Below are positions 20,198 through 31,663 of a stretch of DNA of 64,000 nucleotides, one piece after another. Numbering within the stretch: the stretch's first letter is position 1; every line of letters begins with the position of its first letter. The translations under genes were made by a program, and so were the position numbers. Below the pieces are notes generated by a model. It was given only the letters and a program-made list of their open reading frames with translations. It had not been told where the DNA came from and made no database searches. This stretch comes from Phlebopus portentosus (lineage: Eukaryota > Basidiomycota > Agaricomycetes > Boletales > Boletinellaceae), in assembly GCA_037892935.1 (NCBI GenBank), contig JAYXKI010000007.1:1054001-1118000 (forward strand). The letters run 5' to 3'.

Positions 20198-22084
20198 ATG
20201 GGACGCTAGCGTGAAACGAGTCTATATCAATTCATGGATGTACTTCTTCTTATTTTATCGACACGACTGTTATGTCCTCCCTCTATGCTATGATGATTAC
20301 GACTTCATTGTTGACTTACCAAGAGGCGTCTGTAGACGTACGATTTGACTTTGTATCCCGATGGTTTTTATCGGCTTCATCTGCTGCTCTCACAAATATG
20401 TTTGTCTTCCTCCGTCATTTCCCCCGTGCCCGTAGGACTGCGCTCTCAGGATTTTCTGGTTTTATCAGGTCACCTCGGACTCGGAAAAATAAACAATTGC
20501 AAAAATTATAATCCACAGAATATTCGAAATTGATTTATGAATAAGGTTCATTATTTGATGCGGAGATGATCTAAGATGATCTACGCAAAAGTCCTCAGAT
20601 CTGCGAATCTGGGAGTACACCAAGAGCAAGACCTTATCTCAGTGAACAAACGAACGGGTCCTGCATGTGACTTCTCGTTTCGTTCAAGTTGTTTCCTTTA
20701 TTCTACATGGTGCGGGGTATTCCTAGCAACTTGCGCTCGCCTCGTACCAGGCCACAAATCGTAGCTTAGGACTCTCCATCAGAGCTATACAGTAGATCTG
20801 CGTGAGCCAGAGGATCTGCCGATTAATCGTTGAAGAAAAAACCCCTTGCTCTTGCCACTCTTGGTTAGATCAGGATTGACGCATCAAAGAATCGTATGTG
20901 TCGAGAAAAACGTGTATTTCTTTTCAGCTCGTTCAAGGAGGACTAAGCGAAGACAAGCCCTCTCTCTTGTTTGACTGCAGACTGCATATTTCTACTACCT
21001 CAGCTTTGCATTTAATTTGATTCTTTGTTTTTCGCTATTCATCTCGTGCAAAACTCCTTATGAACAGCATCAATAATGCAATATTCGATCAAAGATTCAC
21101 CAACTGGCATGTCGCATTGCGGAGCCAAGACCTGATTATCAGGAACTGTGGCGAAAACACATCATTTTCTCTTTCCATCTTGAGGAAAGAAGCGGGAATA
21201 ACTATCCGGCGTTTCAGACAAGTTATTTTCCCTTAAGCTCGCCTCTCATTAGGCAGGTTGAATGGAGACGTCACATTGTATCGGAGCCGTTCACGGGTCG
21301 ATCAAGGTCAAATTACGGTCCCTCATCAAGATCAGTTAAGATCCCTTTTCATCTCAAGAAAATATACTATCATACATAGTTCCAACAAAATTTCAATAAT
21401 TTCATGTGATTTTCTCAGTGAGCCAGGAAGTGAGACTTGAATTTGAGTGATGAAAAAGGGCCAGCAAAAACACGACTTCTATGTCTTCCTTGATATTTGA
21501 ATTGCACTTCGAACGAGAAGATTCCTTATGCTATTCTGGGAGCTACTGTAAAACGTGCGAGGCTCTCCCATCCGGCATCTTAGAACGAAGGGACTTTACA
21601 TTTGAGCCAGAATCCTATTTATCCGTTTTCAAACAGGATGCCCGGATATCTCTCGTAACGAGGACGGTTCGTAATTGAAAGTTCTGTTATGTAATTGTAC
21701 GCAATAACAGGATCTACTTTCTTCTAGGCTCATATGCACAGGACCTTGGATGCATAGCCTCACTTGCAGCTCAGTAAGTGCTCATTGCAATCGTAAAGAC
21801 GGACCATCTCTCGAAGAAATTAGAATGTGGGCAACAAATATTCCCCCCCCGGCGGAGACACACCCACTCTGGCCATCGAATCGGCTTACAACCTTACATG
21901 CAAATTGGTGGCATGAAGAGGATATCGCCACTAATCTAAGCTGCCACGTGCTTTGCATCGCAATTAGATCAGTTCATTTGTGGCACAGAGATGATAAGCT
22001 ATGGTTGATCGTACCGGATATGATAGTCGCCACATAAAGCAAAATTCAGAAATGGCATAAAACGCGTATGGACACAAAGCACTT
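20198..22084. other. Long intergenic region
   Basis: About 1.9 kb without a supportable gene. Short frames at 20272-20511 and 21481-21678 have no domain, no codon pattern like the neighbours and no convincing introns. Confidence 0.4.
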
Positions 22085-22870
22085 GTGATCTCTGTTCCTC
22101 AAAGTAATAAGTGGAAATCAGCAATGACAACGCCAGGAGGTCGCCGTCCTTCAGGTAATAACAGCACGCCGAGCAGCGGTCGTCGCAGAGATACAAATCG
22201 CATAGTTCCGCAGCCCACGAGCACTGGAAGTCGGACAACAGGCTCCTCGGACAAGTCACGCGGTTCCCACCAGTCTCATCAACACAGCACCAAGACAGAG
22301 GCAGGCAAAGTTAAAGACAAGGCAGATCAAAGTGACGAGGCCTTAATTGCGGATCGAGTAGAAGCGACCAAAAAGTTGATAAAGTGGGCGATCGAAGATC
22401 TAGCCAATACCATAGGAGCTTTCAAAGAAATGCAGAAGATCCTTGAAAATCAAGAGAAGAAACGGGATAAAGACGTTGCGAGCATTTATGTTTTCGGACC
22501 AATCAACATGACCAAGAAACACTGGGGCTTTAACACGAAGATTTCAGAGTACAAGGAGACAGCAAGGGCTGAAATAGCATTCTGGCAAAACGCCGAAAAG
22601 GAGGCAGAAGCGGCAAAAGCAGAGTGGGAGAAGAACCTTGAATTCTTGAACGGAACGGTATTCGCGGAAGCCATAAAGGCAAAGCCCGGCGACAAGAACA
22701 AGACTTCATGGAAGGCTGTATGGGAGGCTGGAAGTCGAAACGCACCGTGGCAAAAGTACGAACAGATCAACAACACAATAACTAGTTATTACGCGAAGAC
22801 GTGGCAAGGAGAAACTTTTGAAGCTGGTGGATTTTTTTCTTCGTCTGGGAGAGAGCTGAAGCAGAACTAG
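22085..22870 (+). CDS. Lys/Glu-rich protein of unknown function (261 aa or shorter), probably lineage-specific
   Basis: This is a single open frame; the second ATG at 22124 gives a more natural start (MTTPGGRRPSG). The first 100 residues are low-complexity and Ser/Thr/Arg-rich (SSGRRRDTNR, STGSRTTGSSDKSRGSHQSH). From about residue 85 a charged helical segment runs through ATKKLIKWAIEDLANTIGAF, AEKEAEAAKAEWEKNLEF and a Trp-rich C-terminus (TSWKAVWEAGSRNAPWQKYE). It may form a coiled coil. No known domain, signal peptide or membrane helix is seen. It lies isolated between two long gene-free stretches, which fits an orphan or young gene. Confidence 0.5.
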   Translation: MISVPQSNKWKSAMTTPGGRRPSGNNSTPSSGRRRDTNRIVPQPTSTGSRTTGSSDKSRGSHQSHQHSTKTEAGKVKDKADQSDEALIADRVEATKKLIKWAIEDLANTIGAFKEMQKILENQEKKRDKDVASIYVFGPINMTKKHWGFNTKISEYKETARAEIAFWQNAEKEAEAAKAEWEKNLEFLNGTVFAEAIKAKPGDKNKTSWKAVWEAGSRNAPWQKYEQINNTITSYYAKTWQGETFEAGGFFSSSGRELKQN

Positions 22871-24091
22871 ATGACTATGTAAAACGGTCCAGAGCCCATT
22901 GAGAAAGAGGGTTGATCTAGGTGTTTCGAATACTTGTAACAATAATGGCGTTACTTAGAAAAGAAATATGAGGAAGTATGATAAGACGGGTTTTATTTGC
23001 ATAACGTCAATGAAAGGGAGTATCTCATACCCACCGAAAATCGTTATCCGAAAGTCCCTTCCAAGAATGGCGAGGTCAAAGAACCCGTATGAAGTTTCCG
23101 TGCCGGACGGGATAAGCATTGAGTCTCAGTTAACTAGGTAAGCTCAACGAGCGAACTTTGTCCATATAATTGTGTTCAGATAAGCGATCAGCTCGTTTAT
23201 GGTGAAGCAACCTCGTTTAGGACAAAGTTGAGGAGTAAGGTATAGATGTGCAAAAGAGTAACTCGAAACGGACAAACGTCATTCTCTCAAATGACACTCG
23301 CAGAGAGAAAATCGCATAGCATGATAAACTATCCTCGGCATTACTGTAACTCGAGCGAACGGACGAACTCATCAGAAATAGACATATCGATCTCAGCAAT
23401 TAACCGGTATGTCATTGACAGAAGGTCCTTCACGATGAGTGACTCGCGTCAGACCGTACGCTTGTTTGAAGATATGTACAAGTACCGAGAGGACGAAAGT
23501 GCAAAAGATTCACTAAGAAATTGAGAGGGAGATGAGCAGGATCTTACTTGCTCGTCGTATAGTGGGCAAAGCCAAGAAGCATCGGTACTTCGAACAAAGA
23601 TGAGAGCTCTTCAGGAACAAGCAAAACGGGAGGCGTGAGGCTATAAAGTTGCGCGAAAGGAAGCGAAAACAAGAGAGCGGTCTTCGAGGCGAACCTAAAC
23701 TTCCCTCGTGGGAAATTAGCCACGTCTAGAGCTGATAGCCGAGATGATACTTTACGGGAGAGCTTCAACAACAACGGATAATCCAAAGTGGACAGAATGT
23801 GGGCATATCAACAGCGCTATATCCAGAAAAATGGGAAGGGGATGCCAATGAGCTGAAGAGTACGCTGTATGAACACATAGAACGGACAAGAATTACGATA
23901 TGGACGAATCTCACCGCGGTGCGACACAGTGGTGAAAAGTGAACCGTAGATTCGACATAGTAGCACAACCGTTAGACTTCCGTGGGGACGAAAACCAAAA
24001 TCATATGTCTAGAGACCCAAGCGTGTTTTTCTGTTCCGATTCTCTCATAAACGAGGGGAATTGATGCAGAACAATTGGGTGCGTTCTAGCA
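22871..24091. other. Intergenic region with possible decayed coding sequence
   Basis: A short frame at 23246-23524 ends MSDSRQTVRLFEDMYKYRED.. and is followed to about 23940 by sequence that reads as Lys/Arg/Glu-rich peptide in changing frames with several stops (for example RKEAKTRERSS). It could be a relic of a charged protein gene, but composition alone could produce this. No family is recognised. Confidence 0.25.
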
Positions 24092-25850
24092 TTAGATGAA
24101 CCAAGCAATGCAAGTGGGTATGAAGATCAAGGTCGTTATGAGTAAAAACCATCTCCTCCATCTATCCCAGAGCTCGCCGAAATACATCTCCAGAACTATC
24201 TGAAACCAGCTCTTTCCGTAGGGTAGCTCGCGGGCCAACGCGAGGTGGCGCATCGCGACGACGTACCAAGCCATTCCAATGCCTGCACCGACGAGATGTG
24301 GCCACCACCCAGCTGAGCTGGGTTCCGGAGATGGCTGTGTTTCCCAGCTCCAAAATTCTCCGTCACGTAAGTATTGATCATGTTTGTCCAACGACTTCCC
24401 GGTCTTCATTTCATTGTGATAGTCGTAAAGTAGTTGTGGTAGATTGGGTTGGAGGACCGAGAGACGCGCCAATCCGAGAAGATATGCATGTCTTCGCCCA
24501 AGCACACGAGAAAACTGCCCGCGGGTGCGTAGACCACCGGTAAGCATAATCAACGGAGGTCTCCTACTTGAATCAGAAGTATGATATTCATTTTCGACGG
24601 CCGTGACGGCCAAACGCGAAAATGACTCGAAGAACGCCTGGCGAGATGATTTTTGCATAAACTCTGTTTGGAAGACTTTTCAGAACTAATATCCCTGACT
24701 GTACTAAAACGAATAGATCTACCGGGATGTTCGTAATCTCCGCCGCTAATCTCGATGAAGTCCACGCCTCCATTGTTCCAATGCCATCTTGCAATTTGTG
24801 CAATGTGTTCTGTGCCTTCTGTCTGACTAAATCCGCCCGTAGCATAGTCAGCGGCGTTCAGTTTGAGCCCGACGACGAACGTTCTGGGTGTTGCAAGACG
24901 GATGGCTTCTACGATTTCGCACAAGAAGGCCAGCGGAGGAGCATATTTGTCAGTGCGGAGATTCGTCTTGCGTGATATAAATTGAGCAATAAGGTCTAAG
25001 TTATTTCCCCTCAGGATATAAGTCACGAAAATGAGAGAAACTGCTTACATCCATGAGCTGCATGTATCTGAATGCCATCAAATCCACTTTCGTACGCCAA
25101 ACGAGCGCCACGTACGAAATCGTCTACAGTTTTCTTGACATCCTGTTCAGACATAACGCGAGCTTGTTGGAATAATGCTGCATTTGCGACTCGTGTCAAC
25201 AGGTCATCCTTTCGTCTTGATTCTTGGGAGTCTCCAACGCGTGTCGCACTGGCCGACAAAGGAGGCTGGAAGAAGCGTCCACCGAGAACATTTGGCGATT
25301 GCCGACCGGTATGGTTCAACTGCATGATCGCAAGAGGCTGCATCTCTTTTCTATGCCCGATCGCACTGCCTTTTTCAACGTTGAGACCGTGCAATACGTC
25401 GGAAAGCTTCCTGAATCTACTCATACTCTCTTCTGAAAGATGCTCGGGTACGACCATATCTGCACCGAGTGACAGATGATTGCGCGAGACTTGGATGTTG
25501 CCAGTAATGACCATCCCCCACCCACCCCTCGCCCAGACTGAGTAAAGCGCGATCAGGGTAGGATTTGGTGGTCCACCGAAGCAAGATGCAAGATGCTCGT
25601 ACATTGCAGCCTAAAATTCTCGGTCAAAAGATATTCCAAAGCATTAGACTAAAGACACACTTTGACGAGTCTGTTGGGGACCACCCTACCGCACGGCAGC
25701 CCAATCGGCGACAGAACTTCGCCAAGGTCCGGTGAACTTACTACATCCTCCTGGGTGACAATATTAACATTGACTTCCTCCTGAACTGGGTGAGAAAGAT
25801 GTGGTTATTGTGAGCTGTGCAAAGATGCAAGGAGAAAGGGTAGGGACCAT
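24092..25850 (-). CDS. NADH:flavin oxidoreductase of the old-yellow-enzyme family, C-terminal membrane anchor (509 aa)
   Basis: Exons on the minus strand: 25850-25848 (ATG only, tentative), 25780-25661, 25610-25049, 24995-24723 and 24663-24092, 510 codons in frame. Features of the FMN-dependent TIM barrel are VSSPDLGEVLSPIGLPCGR..PNRLVKAAMYEHLA, GWGMVITGN, LAIMQLNHTGRQSP, FDGIQIHAAHGYLIAQFIS, FIEISGGDYEHPEFM, and the phosphate-binding PPLIMLTGGLRTR. Two hydrophobic segments near the C-terminus (HLVGAGIGMAWYVVAM, and WFLLITTLIFIPTCIAWFI at the end) suggest membrane anchoring, as in many fungal paralogs. Such enzymes reduce activated alkenes using NAD(P)H; the substrate is unknown. The first exon is uncertain: its donor (gtccct) is weak, although the acceptor and phase fit. 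Confidence 0.8.
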
Positions 25851-26148
25851 CAGTATCGAACAATCAAGTTTTTCGATCGATTCTTCAGTTCTCTTCTTGC
25901 AATGGTGGTCACGAAGTAGGTATATCGGCAGTGACTTCAGCGGCAGCCGTCGTCGTTGTGGTTGAAGCTTGAAGAGAGAACTGTGAGGCTTGGCGGCGAC
26001 TACGCAGAAGTGAAGTTCGCACGATGCTTCAGACGAGAGAGAGAAAAAAGCAGTACACATTTATTTATTTTATAAGTATAGACGACGGTACAGAAAGCAA
26101 ATACATCTGGCATAACAAACAGAAAGCACAAGATATACATTTAAAAAA

Positions 26149-27310
26149 TCAAGAGTCGCCGTTCTTAGTTTTACCTGGGGTTTTCGCTGTACCATGTCGG
26201 GTTGGTATTGCATTCCCAAGAACCAGCTTTGGAATCGTCTCAGAAGAGTCTTCAGAACCTCCTGGCCTATCGTCCATCTCATTCTGCAAGCCACGCTTTC
26301 CGCTGACAACTGCACCGTCTCCATTGCCTTCGCCCAAAACGTCTTGACGATTGAGCGTGTCTACATTTCTTGGACGAACTGGACTCGTCTTCGGCCGTAG
26401 CGGAGATGAACTGGCTGAGCCTCCTCCATTTCGCGCCCGCATGGAGCGTACCGTCTCTTTGCGCCTGTCCAGAATAACACAGAGGTCGAGGCGTATTTTC
26501 TCCCACTCTGAAGAACATCGTAAGATACAGGAAACACAAAGACTAAATCACGCACCTTGGTCTGTCAGTGTTTGGGGTTCCTCAACTAGCTGCCACCACC
26601 TCGTACGAGCTTTGAGTTGGTCAAAGCCATCTCGTTCGATGAGTGTTTTGCTGTACCCAAGCTCCACCAGACGCGAAAAAATTCTTTTGACATATCTAAG
26701 TCAGATGGAACGAAGAAAGAAGTCCCAGCCACTCACTCTTGTCGCCGCTCCTCGACTAGCTTCTTCTGCTCCTCCACTTTCAGCAACGCTCTTATGCGAT
26801 GTAATAAGCAAGCAAGTTTTGAATCAGGCTAAAGCACTGACTCTTCCTTCCGCACCTCATGAGTGGCTTGCAATTTCTTCAGATCAGATAATTTCACGTT
26901 CCGCTTTGTGCCCGGACTATATTGCGCTAAAATGGCTTCCGCTTCTTGCACCGCCTTACTGGGCGAAGTACCTGGATCTATAGCATTGAGTTCCGAATAA
27001 GCAGTTTTTCGGAAAAGTGGCTGAAGACGATACCTTCGAAGCTCCCATCGCTTCTTTTCCTCTTGTGTATAGTAAAGGCTTCTGAGACTATTCTATTTTC
27101 CGTCTCTGGCACGCCAGAATTGTTTGATATTCGCCGTCTTCTGGGCGTTTTGGGCGTTTTGGGCGTCCTAGGCTTCTTAAGCGAAGAAGTTTCTGTAGTA
27201 TCTTCCTGGTACTCGGAGTCATCAGACTTCGGAACTCTTTTTGGCTATCGCAAGGAGTTGTCCGTAAGCACAATAAGTTTGCGACATTTCAGTAGTCGTT
27301 CGCCTACCAT
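26149..27310 (-). CDS. Basic, partly coiled-coil protein of unknown function (293 aa)
   Basis: Minus-strand exons 27310-27308 (ATG alone), 27244-27034, 26977-26838, 26765-26737, 26695-26556 and 26507-26149 sum to 294 codons in frame. The start exon is followed by gtaggc...gatag (63 bases). Without that intron an amber codon would sit in frame at 27247-27245, so the splice is well motivated. The N-terminus carries SLKKPRTPKTPKTPRRRR, a likely nuclear localisation signal. The middle is charged and helical (KLSDLKKLQATHE, KKLVEERRQEYVKRIF) and includes ARTRWWQLVEEPQTLTDQEW. The tail is Ser/Pro-rich and disordered. No family was recognised; nuclear location is inference. The 41-base intron at 26696-26736 is very short. 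Confidence 0.6.
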
Positions 27311-27496
27311 GGATGTCGCACATGAAGAGTGTGGTGGTGGTCGGTTGAACGACTTCTTATGGAAGGTGCAAACAAACGCAAATAACGCGAGTTGATCTGT
27401 TTTGAGTTGGGATTTTCTCTAACCATGGCTCGTCTACTTCTACAGAATTTGGCAATAGTTATACTTCCTGAAAACTGACGTCTCTACAGAGAGCTA

Positions 27497-29648
27497 CTAT
27501 GACCGTAGTATGTCTGTGATCTTCTTAATTTCTTGCCAATTCTTGCCGTCAGGCGCCCAAAGCTTGGCAAATCCACTCTGAAGCTTCTGAGCGTTTGCGC
27601 GCTTGACTGCACCGTCATCTCCCTTCATCTTCTCTAATATCTCTGTAAACTCGCGTCTAACGGTTTCGACCGTTCCCTCGGGTTTACGATCTCCCAGACG
27701 ATGGATGGGACGTAATCCAGCATCTGTTCGGACCTCGAAGAGTTCATATCCTGCGTTAAGGACGAAAGCGATGTATACGGCATTCACTGGTTGATCTGCA
27801 TCGAAGGGCCAACAAATCCTGGTACGAAGGGAGGCTTAGACTTGCCAGATTTGGGGGCAATGGGCTGCTACCGTACTTACATGGGCACTCCGGCGGAAAG
27901 CGCCTCAGTGACGGAATTTTGTCCAGCGTGAGTAAGCATCCAGCCACACGCCTTCGTTTCTCAGAACTCAGACCATTGAACTTATACAGGGAGAGACCCT
28001 ACCTTGTGGTTAAGGATGCCGATCTGAGGCAGCCAGTTGGAAGAGTATCCAAATCCACAAGATTTGATTTTCTCCTTAATTTCATCCGGGATCACTGCAA
28101 ACGGCGAAGCATGGGATAATATCTATCTGAAGCCGTCAGAAGGTTTCAAGTTACTGAAATGATGTTTTGAATTACGAAGGGAACTTTATGTTCGATCAAA
28201 ACATCGAGTATGGCCCACAGTTTCTCTGGCTCGCTGGGCCAGAACTGGGATCCAGGCGAAATCTGGGACGACAGGCACAGCGAGTCAGAGCGATGCACGG
28301 TCAAAAATTTGGAAACTCGCATAGACAAGGGAACATGGCCCGTACTTCTCCAGTATGGAGTCGAGCCATTTCTGAACTTCCACCGTCATAGGATCTGTTG
28401 CTTGCTGCTGCTCAATGACGGGATAGTCGAAAGGTCCGGGACAAATCGACGGTCTTCCGCCAAACCATTCCTCGAATGCTTTGATGGCATCTCCCTCGAA
28501 CAGATATGTGCTGTTCGTAACCGCTCCGTCACAATCCCGTATAAACCTTTAGGAACATGTCAGACAAGCAGCTTCGGTCGAGTGCAACGATATTGACCTT
28601 AGAACGTGATCCAGCATGAGCACGATATATTCCGTAAGAAATGGCTGAAAGTGATAAGTACTGCAAGTCAGCAACAACTGGCCAAGCAGTCTCTTGATTG
28701 TGAAGCTGACCTTCTGTGGCATCAGCTCATGATCATACATGGGAGGAATACCAGGCAACTTTTTGATTTTACCCTCTGTTCTGGTGTATATCTATTCAAC
28801 ACTTCTCAAATCTCCTCTTTTATCTGAAGGAGTGAACATGAGCGCACCTTCGTCGCTTCTGCAGCATAAACTGCTTTGTCGGTCTTCGGTATTGCCTCCA
28901 ACTCTTCTACGAGCTGAGGGAATCTCCCATCTGGGCCGAAGAACGAGAGGGCCGTCGCAATGGACCCTGATACTAACGCATATATGGGGATCGTATCCCC
29001 ACTGACCTCCCTTATTTTCATCAAAGTTCCGTACAAGAAGAACTACAACTCTTATGAAGCCTAGCTCGTCAAAGATACTGGACTCTGACTGTCACGTACA
29101 TCAAGAAGAATGAGCTGGGGCGGGCCGGGCTCAGTGTCGCTTTCTTTGGCTGTGTCCAAAAGCTTCCGGTACTCGTTGATGAAGCCTTCATTGAGTGGTG
29201 TCAAGTCGAACGGATTGGCACTCGTTTCGATCGCGACAACCCTGTGTACGCAAGAGCCAGTCGATCAGCAACAAACGGTAGATTCGTATGTACCAGAATG
29301 CAATATTGCACCTAATCAGGTTCCGTAGACCATCTTCAGTCCCCGGGAGGAATTGGGAGTCGAGTTCCTTGACGACTTTCTCGAACAAAAGAGCCGCGGT
29401 ATACAAAGTGGCATATACAGGCTGCTGACGGACGATCTTCTGTAGCAGGGCACAAGCGGATTTGGTATGTCCTACGTGGTATTATCCGCCAGACGCGAAA
29501 AATGAAAGGTATTGATAAAACTCCGTCAATGAAGAAAAACGAGGAGCTGGAGAATCAGAAAATCGTACATACCCCATGTAGGCATGTTCAGGGAGATGAC
29601 ATGTCCGCGAGATGCAAGCCCTTTGGACTTCGTCTCAGATTCCGTCAT
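27497..29648 (-). CDS. Family 1 UDP-glycosyltransferase (530 aa)
   Basis: Ten minus-strand exons: 29648-29573, 29471-29312, 29241-29100, 29042-28848, 28791-28598, 28546-28321, 28262-28176, 28122-28003, 27951-27881 and 27818-27497, 531 codons in frame. The N-terminal acceptor half starts SRGHVISLNMPTWGHTKSA. The donor half shows SPGSQFWPSEPEKLWAILD, ILSHASPFAVIPDEIKEKIK, NWLPQIGILNH, the UDP-sugar signature core WMLTHAGQNSVTEALSAGVP, and MICWPFDADQPVNAVY, ending LGDRKPEGTVETVRREF. It matches the expanded basidiomycete GT1 family, which glycosylates small hydrophobic acceptors; the substrate is unknown. The intron 28263-28320 appears to use a GC donor (gcgagt...cag), since no GT donor gives the right phase for LVY/ISPGSQFW. 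Confidence 0.85.
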
Positions 29649-29710
29649 TCTGGGATGTTCACCTGGGAGAGGATGGGATCAAATGCGATGGCGATGGCAA
29701 TGGCAATCCA

Positions 29711-30008
29711 CGCAGGCCCGTCTCGAATTCCTATACTTATATATTGTTCCGCATCCTGTCCTATAGATACCTTGCTATAAGGTTTAACAACGAAGCTGAT
29801 GGCCGAGAGGATGATGCGTCCATCGCCGTAATCCTCTCAGGTTCTCAGAGCTCAGATCCTCTCAGATCTTCTCGTGACTTTCTCGCAGGCCATCCCGAAT
29901 TGCTATACTTATGTATTGTTGCGAATCCTGTCCGATAGATACCTTGCTGAAACGTTCTCCAACGGGGCTGATGGCCGAGAGGATGATGCGTCCCATCCCC
30001 GAAATCCG
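29711..30008. repeat. Two tandem copies of a non-coding unit of about 125 bp
   Basis: 29711-29835 and 29884-30008 share the same order of blocks: cgcaggcc, cgaatt.ctatacttat.tattgtt, gatagataccttgct or tatagataccttgct, then gctgatggccgagaggatga. The offset is about 172 bases. The copies have diverged by scattered substitutions. They lie just upstream of the glycosyltransferase start at 29648 (minus strand). Confidence 0.7.
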
Positions 30009-30731
30009 TTCCTAGGTCCTCTCGTGGCAATCATCGATCATCTTATCTGATATGACAGAAGTAGCGAAGCCAGGATAAAGGCTCAGCTCAGGAAAGTTCT
30101 TCATTTACGCGCGCTAGTGGAGGATGATCGGCTACTCAAGTTGGTACGATACTTACAGGTTCCGAATTCCATTGCTATAACTTCTTTCCTGGGCCGAATG
30201 ATATCGTCACCTCGTGCAGCCGTATTGTAGCCGTAAGTACGAGGCACCAACAGAATGAACTTACACTAAAAGATAGGTGATGTCGAGCTTTTGATGCGAT
30301 TATTACCTGAAACCAAACATTATCGCTATGACTGGGCCGAGGAACTTCGTCATCACTCAAAACCGTATACGAAAATCAAGAATTGATTTATAAATTGGAG
30401 ATAATGTCGATGCCGTGCCATACACAACCGCGCTTGCATAATGTGCAAGTACTAGTCTTCAACGAGGCTGATCGATTCTGCCGCGTGACCGCGTCATGGT
30501 CATAACCTGTCTTTTCTTACACGACTCCAGAATACTCAAATTCAAAAATAAATAAAACAAAACGAATTATGGTAATGACAAAGAATGGGGCTATATAAAA
30601 TCAATAGTACTTGTACAGGCGCTAAAACATAGAAGAAGACAGCGACCATATTATATCCGTAAATTTATTACACAATAAAGCACCTTCAACTAGAACTCGC
30701 GAGTCCTCCGGTGCAAAAAGTCTTCTTCCGC
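30009..30731. other. Intergenic region
   Basis: No gene could be supported. The stretch 30530-30700 is AT-rich and would contain the 3' end of the minus-strand transcript that ends near 30732. Confidence 0.4.
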
Positions 30732-31475
30732 TCACTTACCGAAAACACTCTTCGCCTTCTCCTCAACGCTCTCAGCTATTTCCTGCATCTTCTCAAGTTC
30801 ACCATCAACAGTGCCATCTCCAGGGCCCATAGAAGGCGTCTTCCCTCCAGTCGCATAATGCGCCTGCTCGCGCCACCCGGGATTCTTCGTATACACGCCC
30901 GCGCGGCCGTCGAATGGCCCTTCTGCGCTGTAGGCTGGTTGTACGCTAACGGGCGGCCATTGTCATCTACGGTGGAAGGAGGCATGTCGAACGTTGAGGA
31001 AGCGAGTACCGCGGCGGTCGAGGCGGAGTCCTCGCCGACGGTGCGGTGCCGCGCGTTGTGGGCTGAAGTGGGGGCGGAGAGAGGTGTTGAGCGCGATTCG
31101 ACGCGCGATGCGCGGAGGATGGCGGGCGAGTCGGAGGATGGGATGGGTTTGTTACGTTGGATCATTCGGTGTTCCCCTGCATCGTTTAGGAAGAGGGAAA
31201 ATAGTCAGTTGAGATCAAATAGGCTACTGCTATGCACGTACATGAAGAGACCCTCGCCCGGTCTTCATGCGCACGATCGAATGCGTGCTTGCGCTCGTGC
31301 TTCCTCTGAAGGTGGGTATAAAACCCAAGAAGACCGACTGCTACAAGGCTGACACCAAAGAAAGCCACCTGCATAGCGTCAGTGCGAGCAATTTAGAAGA
31401 ACACAATGGAGCAATGCGCACCCTGGCTTGAGGAACCTGGGATCCAGGCTGAATATGACCTGAGTAATGGCTCAT
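30732..31475 (-). CDS. Small single-helix membrane protein (about 208 aa, one-base frameshift)
   Basis: Minus-strand exons 31475-31422, 31368-31242 and 31176-30732 join in phase. The N-terminus MSHYSGHIQPGSQVPQAR precedes a hydrophobic helix (VAFFGVSLVAVGLLGFYTH) and a highly charged segment (RKHERKHAFDRAHEDRAR). Downstream, NGRPLAYNQP changes frame near 30935 and resumes as AYSAEGPFDGRAGVYTKNPG, ending EIAESVEEKAKSVFGK. Adding one base at that point gives exactly 209 codons, so an undercalled base is likely. The short N-terminus, single helix and basic stretch suggest an organelle membrane protein, possibly mitochondrial. The family is not recognised. Confidence 0.6.
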
Positions 31476-31663
31476 GTTAATTTGGGATGGTGCAGTATGA
31501 AGTCAGGAAAGCAGTATATGTAGTCCAGACCAAGTCATTAAAAGTGTCTCAGACTACAAATCACATATTTCGGGTCGGTCTGTATCGAAAGCAATAGAAA
31601 GCAGAAGCGTCGTCATATTATCCAACATTTCCGAGACATTAAGACACGGTCAGTCAGTTGGTG

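Noticed and set aside
26149..26983. Plus-strand open frame at 26351-26983
   Set aside because: It is antisense to a five-junction minus-strand gene that closes in frame.
27245..27247. In-frame amber codon as a disabling mutation in the 293-aa gene
   Set aside because: It is the TAG acceptor of a well-formed 63-base intron that begins immediately after the start codon.
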